A DNA stretch of 64,000 nucleotides from Streptomyces vinaceus (lineage in GTDB: Bacteria; Actinomycetota; Actinomycetes; Streptomycetales; Streptomycetaceae): assembly GCF_008704935.1 (NCBI RefSeq), contig NZ_CP023692.1:2427001-2491000 (forward strand). Direction: 5' to 3'. This document shows, piece by piece, positions 56,997 through 64,000 of the stretch (its first letter is position 1; every line of letters begins with the position of its first letter). A program made the translations under genes and the position numbers. The notes under the pieces are model-generated. The model saw nothing but the letters and a program-made list of their open reading frames with translations. It was not told where the DNA came from and did no database searches.

Positions 56997-59023
56997 CGGG
57001 CGGTTCCTTCCGTACGGGCCGCGTCCTGCGGCTGGTCCTGCAGCTCGCCCTGCCGGGCTTCGGCCGGGACACGGGCGTCCGGAACACGGGCGGCCCGGGC
57101 CTCGGCCAGGAAGGTGGCGATCAGGTCGGCGGCGCGGTGGGCGTGGGCGGCGTTGGTCAGCAGGGAGTCGTGGTCGGATCCCTCGACCACCTCGATGCCG
57201 CCGGTCTCGCCGTGGCCGGGGTGGGCGTGGGAGAGCTCGTTGTAGAGGAGCAGTTGCTCGGGGTCCTGGTCGACGGTCTGCTGCGCCGCGATGATCAGGC
57301 CGGGGACGGGCAGCGGCGCGATGGTGCCGTCGAAGGCGCGGAAGTCTTTCTCGACGGCTTCCCATTCACGTTTGCCGGCGGTCCACAGCCGGGCGTCGGT
57401 GTACTGGGCGAACACCCGCTGCCGGTATTCCTTGGGCAGCCGGTCCAGCCATTCGGGGCGGCTCATCAGGATTCCGCTACCCAGGCGGAGGTATCGGGAT
57501 GCCTGCGCGATGGTCTCGCTGAGGGCCTTGGAGCCCTCGCTCTGCCGTTCCGAGCGCTGGAGTTCGGCGGGGTGGGCGGGGTCCAGGTAGACCAGGCCGG
57601 CCAGCCTGTCGGACAGCCGGTCGGCGGCCCGGCGGATGATCTCGCCGCCGAGGGAGTGGCCGACCAGGACCACCTTGCGGCCGGCCGGCAGGACCCCGCG
57701 GACCAGGTCCTCCAGGTCGTCCACGGACTCGGCGAGTTCGTACGGGGCGGTGGTGCGGCGGAGGCTGCCGCCGTAGCCGGCCCGCGCGTAGGAGACCACC
57801 GGGTGGTCGGTCTCGTTGACGAAGCGCTCCGTGATCCAGGCGAAGTGCTCGGAGGTGGAGGCCAGTCCGGCGGCGAAGACGAGGACGGGCTCTTCGCCGT
57901 GGCCGGTGCCGAAGGTGTCGCCGGTGCCGAACGCGTCGCCGGTACCGCCGCCGGTCTCGTAGAGCAGTTCGTTGCCGTGCCGGGTGACGAACCTGCGGGA
58001 GGTGGGCCAGCCCTCCAGGACGGTGGAGCGGCGCTGCGCGGCCAGCGCTGCGCTCGCCGCGACCCCGGCGGCCAGCAGCAGTCCGGCGGCCTTCACGGCC
58101 CGGTCGTCGCGGCCGGCGACGGCGGGGTGGGAGGCGGGGGTGGTGGTGTAGGCGACCATCGGGTGCATGGAGGGGAAGGCCGTCATGAAGCGGCCGAGGC
58201 CCATGATGAACCCGTTGGCGACGTGGAAGCTCGCGGCGGAGGCCAGGACGGGCCGGGTGAGCCGGCCGCCCGCGAGGTGGACCAGGGGGAAGAGGCATTC
58301 CAGGGCGAGCACGCTGTGCTGGACGTACTTGGAGGTCTTCGGGTGGCGCTGGGTCAGCTGGTAGATCTTCTCGGAGCCGTAGGTCCGTGTCCGCATGACT
58401 CCGGGGAGCGCGGAGGCGTCGCGCCAGCGTTCGCCGAGGAGCTTGACCCAGCCGGAAGCCGCGTACGAGAGGTTGGCCTGCAGGGCCACGTACCAGAGGA
58501 GGGCGTCCTGGGTCTGGGTGCTGCGGGAGAGCCGGGCGAGGCCGGTGGCGCCCTGGACGAGGGTGGCGACCTGGTCGGAGCCGTCGGTGCCGTAGCGGTG
58601 GCGGGCGGCCAGCAGGCAGGTGGTGCCGCCGAGGAAGAGGCTGCCGGCGCCGCGCCAACGGCTGTTGCCCGGCAGCAGCATGCCGACACCGACGGCCGCG
58701 CGGGCAGCGTGCAGTGCGAGGGTGACCTCGCGGTGCGCGACGGCATTGCTGATTTTCCTGATGACCGGGTTGGTGGATTCCGGGGACTTCTTCATGATGT
58801 CCCAGTCATTGAGCCCGCCGGGCTCCAGGTGTTTCCGCTGGTTCAGGTATTCCAGGGAGGAGGACAGCGTGGTGAGGGCGGACAGCCGCTCCGAAATCCC
58901 CAGGGCCCTATCCCGGGAAACCGGAACGGGCGAGAAAACCGCCGAGGCCAGTTTCCTTATGTACCGCAAAACGCGCCTACCTCTCGGCTCGGCAAATGGC
59001 TTCGATTGGCGTTCGGTTAGCAT
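56993..59023 (-). CDS. Membrane domain fused to alpha/beta hydrolase (LinH/CypH-like)
   Basis: A 676-residue fusion. The N-terminal half (about 95-330) carries several membrane helices with HTTM-like features (GVMRTRTYGSEKIYQL, SFHVANGFIMGLGRF). The C-terminal half (about 335-650) is an alpha/beta hydrolase with nucleophile motif VGHSLGGE (S457), LDPAHP (about D481) and a late histidine in EGSDHDS. Linaridin LinH proteins have this architecture and are needed for dehydrobutyrine formation (literature, from memory). ATG 59023 has a weak ribosome-binding site; a TTG near 58969 behind GAGG is possible. Confidence 0.78.
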   Translation of the reverse strand: MLTERQSKPFAEPRGRRVLRYIRKLASAVFSPVPVSRDRALGISERLSALTTLSSSLEYLNQRKHLEPGGLNDWDIMKKSPESTNPVIRKISNAVAHREVTLALHAARAAVGVGMLLPGNSRWRGAGSLFLGGTTCLLAARHRYGTDGSDQVATLVQGATGLARLSRSTQTQDALLWYVALQANLSYAASGWVKLLGERWRDASALPGVMRTRTYGSEKIYQLTQRHPKTSKYVQHSVLALECLFPLVHLAGGRLTRPVLASAASFHVANGFIMGLGRFMTAFPSMHPMVAYTTTPASHPAVAGRDDRAVKAAGLLLAAGVAASAALAAQRRSTVLEGWPTSRRFVTRHGNELLYETGGGTGDAFGTGDTFGTGHGEEPVLVFAAGLASTSEHFAWITERFVNETDHPVVSYARAGYGGSLRRTTAPYELAESVDDLEDLVRGVLPAGRKVVLVGHSLGGEIIRRAADRLSDRLAGLVYLDPAHPAELQRSERQSEGSKALSETIAQASRYLRLGSGILMSRPEWLDRLPKEYRQRVFAQYTDARLWTAGKREWEAVEKDFRAFDGTIAPLPVPGLIIAAQQTVDQDPEQLLLYNELSHAHPGHGETGGIEVVEGSDHDSLLTNAAHAHRAADLIATFLAEARAARVPDARVPAEARQGELQDQPQDAARTEGTAR

Positions 59024-59116
59024 GGACGGGCTGTCCGGCCGCGATTCCAGCGCGGCCGGACAGCCCTCGTTCCCACGTGGGGAGCGATGGCGAATACTCC
59101 GCCGATCCGGCGGGGG

Positions 59117-59317
59117 TCAGCCCTTGGCGGCGGCCCGGCCGGCCTCGTAGGCGCCGACCGCCGCGGCACCGGCCGCCAGCCCGCCCGCGGCGTACGGCGT
59201 GGTGACCAGGACGGCCGGGGTGAAGGCCACCGGCATCATTCTGGTGGTCTGCTCGCCCGAGTCCTCGGACAGCGTCGCGCCCGCGATGACGCGGACGCTC
59301 TCGGTGATGCTGTGCAT
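59117..59317 (-). CDS. Candidate linaridin precursor peptide 2
   Basis: A 66-residue peptide. The leader part is polar (SVRVIAGATLSEDSGEQT), followed by a hydrophobic, cysteine-free core region starting at the PxxxTP motif PVAFTP, then Ala/Gly-rich sequence and a C-terminus VGAYEAGRAAAKG. It aligns with precursor 1 over PxxxTPAVxV and VGAYxxGR. The core offers three Thr for dehydrobutyrine and no Cys for aminovinylcysteine. ATG 59317 follows GGGAGGGG. Confidence 0.75.
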   Translation of the reverse strand: MHSITESVRVIAGATLSEDSGEQTTRMMPVAFTPAVLVTTPYAAGGLAAGAAAVGAYEAGRAAAKG

Positions 59318-59371
59318 CTGTACCCCTCCCTGTTTTCTGGTGTCATCCGGCGCGACGGCCGGAATCCGGAA

Positions 59372-59566
59372 TCAGTTGACGACGCGGCCGGTGACGTACG
59401 CACCGACCGGAATGGTGAAAGCGACGATTCCGGCCGTGATCTTCACGGAGGCCGGAACGGCGACGACGGCCGGGGTTGCCATGACGGGCGTACCGCCGAC
59501 GGAGAGCTCGCTCTCCGCGATGGGGCCCATGTCCTGCTGGTTCATGAAGGCCGCAATCTTGGCCAT
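59372..59566 (-). CDS. Candidate linaridin precursor peptide 1
   Basis: A 64-residue peptide, the first gene of the operon. The leader (MAKIAAFMNQQDMGPIAESE) is followed by the PxxxTP motif PVMATP and a core ATPAVVAVPASVK continuing hydrophobically to VGAYVTGRVVN. The ATPAV beginning recalls the cypemycin core start ATPATP. No Cys; five Thr/Ser are in the core. AAAGGAAT precedes the ATG. Confidence 0.78.
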   Translation of the reverse strand: MAKIAAFMNQQDMGPIAESELSVGGTPVMATPAVVAVPASVKITAGIVAFTIPVGAYVTGRVVN

Positions 59567-59624
59567 GACATTCCTTTCGGTGGGGGTGGGTGAGATGGGG
59601 GCGGGTGAGAACAGCCCACATCGG

Positions 59625-59674
59625 CATCGACTGATGTTCGATCATTTCCTGCTTCATCGAAACCCCAGTCGATG
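59625..59674. promoter_or_regulatory. Nested inverted repeats in the operon leader
   Basis: CATCGACTG (59625-59633) pairs with 59666-59674, enclosing TTCGAT / ATCGAA (59637-59642 with 59656-59661). It overlaps the expected transcription start of the peptide operon; a candidate operator for the divergent XRE regulator or a leader hairpin. Confidence 0.5.
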
Positions 59675-59679
59675 GCGCG

Positions 59680-59709
59680 ACTCTAGGCACGAGCCGATCA
59701 AGCCGTCAA
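59680..59709 (-). promoter_or_regulatory. Promoter of the linaridin-like operon
   Basis: On the reverse strand TTGACG (59704-59709) and TAGAGT (59680-59685) are spaced by 18 bases, giving a leader of about 105 bases before precursor 1. Confidence 0.6.
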
Positions 59710-59785
59710 CTGACATTGATTGCGAGATTGTGAATCTGACACACCAGTGTGGTGATAGGGTGCGCGCCGGAGAGGGAGGTACGTC

Positions 59786-60271
59786 ATGGCCGATCAGGCG
59801 GATCAGGCGGACGGGGCCGGGCAGGCGGACCCGGTGGGGCCGCCCGCAGCCCCGAAGTCACTGGCCGAGAAGTTGGAGCACCTCTTCGCCCACACGGCCC
59901 CCGCCGGCCGGGGCCCGTACAGCGTCGAGGAAGTGGCGCGAGCCATCACGGCGGAGCGGATCCCGATCTCGGGCAGCTACATCTGGCTGCTGCGCAAGGG
60001 GCAGCGCGACAACCCGACTTTGCGCCACCTGGAAGGGCTGGCCCAGTTCTTCGGGGTGCCGCCCGCCTACTTCTTCGACGACCGGGTCACCGACGCCGTC
60101 GACGCGGAACTGGGCCTGCTCGCCGCGCTGCGCGACGCGAAGGTGCAGCATGTGGCGCTGCGGACGGCCGGGCTGTCCGAGAAGAGCCTGAAGTCGATCA
60201 CCGAGATGATCGAGCGGGTCCGCGAGCTGGAAGGCCTCGGCGACGCCGACAACGGGCCGATGGTGTCCTGA
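59786..60271 (+). CDS. XRE-family helix-turn-helix regulator
   Basis: A 161-residue DNA-binding protein. After a disordered Ala/Asp head comes an HTH domain (about 45-102): YSVEEVARAI, SGSYIWLLRKGQRDNPT, LEGLAQFFGVPPAYFF. The C-terminal part is helical. ATG 59786 has GGGAGG six bases upstream. It is divergent from the peptide operon and leads a three-gene cluster seen widely in Streptomyces (XRE, ImmA-like, MAB_1171c-type). Likely regulator of the cluster (inference). Confidence 0.85.
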   Translation: MADQADQADGAGQADPVGPPAAPKSLAEKLEHLFAHTAPAGRGPYSVEEVARAITAERIPISGSYIWLLRKGQRDNPTLRHLEGLAQFFGVPPAYFFDDRVTDAVDAELGLLAALRDAKVQHVALRTAGLSEKSLKSITEMIERVRELEGLGDADNGPMVS

Positions 60272-60373
60272 AATCCCCTATGCGTCGACCGAGTCGCCAT
60301 GCTGCGATGGAACGTATGGCAAGCAACGGGGCTGATCCATCCATCACGAACAACGGCCGGGTGACCACTGCCG

Positions 60374-61015
60374 ATGTTCTCTAAGCCGCACGTCAAGCCG
60401 GGATTCCGAGCCGCCGCACCGGAGTCGGACCGAAGAGCACGGCGCCTCAGTCGCCGGTTCGTGAAGGGGCTCGACCTCCCACCGGCCGCCGATGTCCGGG
60501 AACTGATCCCGGCCATCCAGAGAATTTCCGGCCATCCCATCCGCTTGGCGCCCGCACCCGCCGGCAGCTTCCAGGGCATCTGCGGCATGTGGATCCGCAC
60601 GGCGGCCGGCATCGACTACATCTTCGTGCACGAGAACACCAGCCGGGTGCACCAGGACCACATCATCGCCCACGAGATCGGGCACATCATCCGGGGCCAC
60701 GGTCTCACCCGCGGCCTCGCCACGGACCCGGGCGCGGGTACGGGCAGGGGCGCTGGTACGGGCGCTGGTACGGGTACGGGCGCTGGTGCCGCGCGGCAGC
60801 AGCCGCCGACGGCCGACCAGCTGGACCGGCTCGTCCCGCACCTGGACCCGGCGAAGGTCCGGGTGATGCTCGGCCGCACCGACTACGTGCACGAGGAGGA
60901 GCGGGAGGCCGAACTGATCGGCACCCACCTCCAGCACCTGCTCCACCGGCCGGCGCGCGGGCGGACCACCCGCCAGGACCGGGCCGCCCGGACGCTGCTC
61001 CGCGGGTGGCGGTGA
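60374..61015 (+). CDS. ImmA/IrrE-type metallopeptidase-like protein
   Basis: A 213-residue protein with the zinc-protease signature AHEIGHIIRGHG (about residues 98-109), a low-complexity Gly/Ala/Thr linker (about 117-137) and a charged helical tail (EEEREAELIGTHLQHLL). ImmA-type enzymes cleave or inactivate partner XRE repressors. The ribosome-binding site is poor. It lies 102 bases after the XRE gene and 12 before the membrane-protein gene. Confidence 0.8.
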   Translation: MFSKPHVKPGFRAAAPESDRRARRLSRRFVKGLDLPPAADVRELIPAIQRISGHPIRLAPAPAGSFQGICGMWIRTAAGIDYIFVHENTSRVHQDHIIAHEIGHIIRGHGLTRGLATDPGAGTGRGAGTGAGTGTGAGAARQQPPTADQLDRLVPHLDPAKVRVMLGRTDYVHEEEREAELIGTHLQHLLHRPARGRTTRQDRAARTLLRGWR

Positions 61016-61027
61016 CCGGCCCGCACC

Positions 61028-62233
61028 ATGCAGCAGCTACTCCATCCCCTCTGCCTGACGCTGGCCGTGGCAGGGTTCTGCCTCCTGCTGCGGCCGGCCC
61101 GCAGGCACCCCCGTGACACCGCGCTGACCGCGCTCGCCGGGGTGTACGGCTTCTGCGCGCTGTCCTTCCTGGTGTCCCTGGAACCCACCTGGATCCATCT
61201 CGGCGAGGTGACGAACAGTCATTCCATCGCCCTCCTGGCCTCGTTCGCCTGCGTGATCGCCCAGGTTTCCCTGCAGCCGGTCGTGCTCGCCTGCTGGATC
61301 CTGCCGCCGGACGCGGCCCGCCGGGCGGCCCGGACCTCCCTGCTGGCGGGTGCGGCCGTGATCGCGGGCCTGGTGCTGCTCTTCGCACTCCTCCCGACGA
61401 CCGGGCCGACCACCCCCCAGACGTTCACGGCGCGCCACCTCGGTGTCGGCGTCTACCAGGCATATCTGGGGCTGTACATCTCGGCGTACGGTGCCGGCCA
61501 GGCACTCCTCGTCGTCGGCTGCCTGCGGGCCGCTCGCCGCACGGACGAGGTGTGGGTGGCGCGCGGCCTGCGGATCGTCGGGGCCGGCGCCCTTCTCACC
61601 CTCGGCTACTGCGCGATCCGGCTGACCGCGCTGCTGGCCGCGGTGCGCGGCGACGCCCGTATCCCGGCGGCCGTGGAACATCTCGCCTGGGCCTGCGCCG
61701 ACGGCGGCACCCTCATGGTCCTCACCGGATTCCTGGTCCCCGCGCTCGGCGTGCATCTGGTCCCGGGCGTACGGGGCTGGCTGCGCGCACAGCAGCAGTA
61801 CCGGACGCTGGGGCCGCTGTGGGAGGTGATGCACCGCTCCATGCCCGCGATCGCTCTCCAGCCGGGCCGCCGCCCCACCCGCGTCAACCTGCCTGTCTGG
61901 AACGTCAGCTGGCAGCTGTACCGGCGCTGCGTGGAGATCCGGGACGGCCAGTGGGCGCTGGCCGTCCATCTGGAACCCGCCGTCCGCGAGGCTTCCGGCA
62001 CCCGGCACTGCGGCCACGGCCTCCGCGACGGCGAACTGGCCGCCGCGATCACCGCCGACCAACTGCACGCCGCCCTCGCCGCACGCCACGACGGCCGGCG
62101 GCCGGCCGTACCCGCCGAATACGCCGACTCCGTCCGGCACCCGGATCTGCGGACCCCGGAGGACGACGTCCGGGAACTGCTCCGGATCGCCGCCCACTTC
62201 ACCGCCGCGGCGCAGCCGTCCCACCGTCACTGA
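61028..62233 (+). CDS. MAB_1171c-type multi-helix membrane protein
   Basis: A 401-residue protein: seven to eight helices (about 5-255), then a cytoplasmic domain (about 260-395) with LWEVMHRSMPAIAL and LYRRCVEIRDGQWAL, the hallmarks of the MAB_1171c family (annotated as putative transporter). In the XRE - ImmA - MAB_1171c triad it may be the signal receptor (inference). A large hairpin follows. Confidence 0.78.
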   Translation: MQQLLHPLCLTLAVAGFCLLLRPARRHPRDTALTALAGVYGFCALSFLVSLEPTWIHLGEVTNSHSIALLASFACVIAQVSLQPVVLACWILPPDAARRAARTSLLAGAAVIAGLVLLFALLPTTGPTTPQTFTARHLGVGVYQAYLGLYISAYGAGQALLVVGCLRAARRTDEVWVARGLRIVGAGALLTLGYCAIRLTALLAAVRGDARIPAAVEHLAWACADGGTLMVLTGFLVPALGVHLVPGVRGWLRAQQQYRTLGPLWEVMHRSMPAIALQPGRRPTRVNLPVWNVSWQLYRRCVEIRDGQWALAVHLEPAVREASGTRHCGHGLRDGELAAAITADQLHAALAARHDGRRPAVPAEYADSVRHPDLRTPEDDVRELLRIAAHFTAAAQPSHRH

Positions 62234-62331
62234 ACGACCTGGCGCCGGCCGGGTGGTGGACCGCCACGCGCATCTCCGGCCTACCGCCAGGCGCGGACGA
62301 ACGGCTCGACGGCCCGGCCCCGCCAGGTCGT
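62234..62331 (+). terminator. Terminator of the regulatory triad
   Basis: ACGACCTGGCG (62234-62244) with CGCCAGGTCGT (62321-62331) and GGCCGGG (62247-62253) with CCCGGCC (62313-62319) form a long stem closed by about 59 bases of loop, starting immediately after the stop. Confidence 0.65.
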
Positions 62332-62470
62332 CCACGACTGTGCTCGATCTTCGCGCACCCGGGGGGCCGGGCGCCGTCAGCAGCCGTCGGGCTCTAGGGG
62401 GGTGCGAGTGGGGGTTGAGGGGGCTGTGGGATGGTCCGGGCCGCTTGTCGGTGGCTTTTGGGGAGGCAGG

Positions 62471-63577
62471 ATGGTTACGGGGACCGGGCTCGTGGAGCGG
62501 GCCGGGGGGTTGGGTGAGGTGGCGCGGCGGCGGGCCGCCGATGCCGAGGAGCGGCGAAAGCTGACTCCCGATGTGGTGGCGGGGGTGCTGGAGAGCGGTT
62601 TCGCCCGGCATTTCGTGCCCGTCGGGTTCGGCGGGGCCGGGGGGACTTTCCGCGAGTTCGCCGACGCCGTGGCCGTCGTCGCCGAAGGGTGTGCCGCTGC
62701 CGCCTGGTGTGCTTCCGTGGCGTCCAGTCTGGCCCGGGTGGCCGCCTTTCTGCCCGCTCAGGGGCAGGAGGAGGTGTGGGCGGAGGGGGCCGACGCGTTC
62801 GTCGTCGGGTCGCTCTCGCCCGCGGGGAAGGCCGCGGCGGCGCCCGGCGGGTGGCGGGTGTCCGGGAGTTGGGCCTGCGTCAGCGGCGTCGACTTCTCCG
62901 ACTGGGTCGTCGTCTGTGCCGTGCTTCCCGGGCAGGCCGGTGCGCGGCTGTTCGCCCTGCCCCGCGGGGCCTACGCCGTCAAGGACACCTGGAGCGCGTC
63001 CGGGATGCGGGGTACCGGGAGCAACACGGTCGTCGTCGACGACGTGTTCGTGCCCGAGTCGCGGAGCGTGGACCGGCAGCGGCTGTTCGACGGGCCCGCC
63101 GTGCCGATCCAGGCCGTGAACGGGCTGTCGTGCGCGCCCGCCGCCCTCGGGGCCGCGCGCGGCGCGCTCAAGCTGTGGACCGGCGACACCGCGCGGCGGC
63201 TCGCGCGGGGCGCCGGGAAGGCGGGGGGTCCCGGGCCCTCCCTCGGTACGTATGAGGCCGCCCTGGCCCGCAGCTCCGGCGAGATCGACGCCGCCGCGCT
63301 GCTGCTGGAGCGGGCCGCGGACGTCGCCGACCGGGGCGCGCGGATCACCGAGGCGGAGATCGCCCGCAACGTGCGCGACTACGCGCTGTCCACCGAACTC
63401 CTCGTCACCGCCGTGAACCGGATGTTCGCCACCGCCGGAACCTCGGGGCAGAGCCTGGAGAGCCCGTTGCAGCGCGCCTGGCGGGACGTGAACTCCATCG
63501 CCACCCACATCGCCTTGACCTTCGACCCGGCCGCCGTCCTCTTCGCGGCCCGTCCCTTCGCCCTGGAGGCAGCATGA
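62471..63577 (+). CDS. Acyl-CoA dehydrogenase-family flavoprotein
   Basis: A 368-residue protein with the acyl-CoA dehydrogenase/HsaA-like fold: N-terminal helices with [19 protein letters not shown], the middle beta domain [18 protein letters not shown] and [18 protein letters not shown], and C-terminal helices. The catalytic Glu of true acyl-CoA dehydrogenases is not obvious, so a flavin-dependent monooxygenase or desaturase is possible. ATG 62471 follows GGGAGG. It overlaps the next gene (ATGA). Confidence 0.82.
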   Translation: MVTGTGLVERAGGLGEVARRRAADAEERRKLTPDVVAGVLESGFARHFVPVGFGGAGGTFREFADAVAVVAEGCAAAAWCASVASSLARVAAFLPAQGQEEVWAEGADAFVVGSLSPAGKAAAAPGGWRVSGSWACVSGVDFSDWVVVCAVLPGQAGARLFALPRGAYAVKDTWSASGMRGTGSNTVVVDDVFVPESRSVDRQRLFDGPAVPIQAVNGLSCAPAALGAARGALKLWTGDTARRLARGAGKAGGPGPSLGTYEAALARSSGEIDAAALLLERAADVADRGARITEAEIARNVRDYALSTELLVTAVNRMFATAGTSGQSLESPLQRAWRDVNSIATHIALTFDPAAVLFAARPFALEAA

Positions 63578-64000
63578 CCGACATCCCCACCCGGCCCCTG
63601 GGTGGACTGGCCGTTTCCGCGCAGGGCCTGGGCTGCATGGGCATGAGCCACGGCTACGGCGCCACCGACGACGCCGAGTCGGTGGCGACCCTGCACCGCG
63701 CCCTCGACCTCGGGGTGACCCTCCTCGACACCGCCGACTTCTACGGCAGCGGGCACAACGAGGAGCTCATCGGGCGGGCCGTCGCCGGCCGCCGTGACGA
63801 GGTCGTGCTGGCCACGAAGTTCGGCTTCGCGAACCGGCTCGGCGAGCCCACGCTCGTACGGGGCGACGCCGCCTACGTACGGCAGGCCTGCGAGGCCTCG
63901 CTGCGCCGGCTCGGGGTCGACCACATCGACCTCTACTACCAGCACCGGGTCGATCCGAAGGTGCCGATCGAGGAGACCGTCGGGGCCATGGCCGAGCTGG
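63574..64000 (+). CDS. Aldo/keto reductase (3' end outside window)
   Basis: 142 residues are visible: [23 protein letters not shown], the catalytic Asp/Tyr block [19 protein letters not shown], the lysine in VLATKFG, and [16 protein letters not shown]. These match the AKR family that reduces aldehydes and ketones with NADPH. The ATG at 63574 overlaps the stop of the flavoprotein gene, so the two form an operon. Confidence 0.9.
   Translation, partial: MTDIPTRPLGGLAVSAQGLGCMGMSHGYGATDDAESVATLHRALDLGVTLLDTADFYGSGHNEELIGRAVAGRRDEVVLATKFGFANRLGEPTLVRGDAAYVRQACEASLRRLGVDHIDLYYQHRVDPKVPIEETVGAMAEL

Overview
This is actinobacterial DNA, almost certainly Streptomyces. It has very high GC, GTG and TTG starts, Shine-Dalgarno-led genes, the coiled-coil cytoskeletal protein FilP at the left edge, a ChiC-type chitinase behind DasR-like operators, and an atp operon beginning with atpI. 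From memory, the order filP - ABC pairs - nucS - hydroxyacyl-CoA dehydrogenase - cobalamin adenosyltransferase - chitinase - atpCDGAHFEBI - wecA-like - glyA-like - sua5 - prmC - prfA - rpmE - LCP - rho - thrB/thrC/hom - lysA - nrtL is the conserved Streptomyces core (around SCO5396 down to SCO5351 in S. coelicolor). No database was searched.

Layout. 1-5.1 kb: the 3' part of filP and two tandem BcrA-type ABC exporter pairs. 5.1-13.6 kb: small conserved proteins, a flavin monooxygenase, the mismatch endonuclease NucS, a STAND-like ATPase with a Pro-rich tail, a STAS protein, a hydroxyacyl-CoA dehydrogenase and the cobalamin adenosyltransferase. 13.8-17.8 kb: a two-component system and a secreted chitinase with a sigma70-type promoter carrying two dre-like palindromes. 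17.8-26.5 kb: DUF2550 and the complete nine-gene ATP synthase operon. 26.5-36.6 kb: wecA-like, glyA-like, LMW-phosphatase-like, sua5, prmC, prfA, rpmE (perfect SigR-type promoter), an LCP ligase and rho. 37-43.8 kb: threonine and lysine synthesis, the ArgS-like NrtL and an orphan response regulator.

43.92-51.12 kb: a tRNA-Arg(CCG) gene whose 3' half and downstream terminator (116 bp) are repeated exactly 7,054 bp further on. These are the two attachment sites of an integrative element. Its integrase has lost the HxxR box and is frameshifted, its NUDIX gene is gutted, and no replication or transfer gene is visible. Two adjacent genes still look intact: a Panacea-domain protein and a small basic protein, a likely PanAT toxin-antitoxin pair. 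A second integrase fossil lies just outside the right att copy, so elements probably accumulated here in tandem.

51.3-59.6 kb: a tightly coupled reverse-strand operon that I read as a linaridin (RiPP) cluster of the legonaridin-like, cysteine-free type. It holds two paralogous precursor peptides, each with a PxxxTP motif and a shared C-terminal VGAYxxGR, then a membrane/alpha-beta-hydrolase protein (LinH-like), a membrane-anchored protein, a methyltransferase, a 58-residue two-helix membrane protein, an ABC exporter, a phytoene-dehydrogenase-like flavoenzyme and an M23 peptidase. Divergent from it is an XRE - HEIGH-metallopeptidase - MAB_1171c-type membrane protein triad, the likely regulator. 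The window ends with an acyl-CoA-dehydrogenase-like protein and a truncated aldo/keto reductase.
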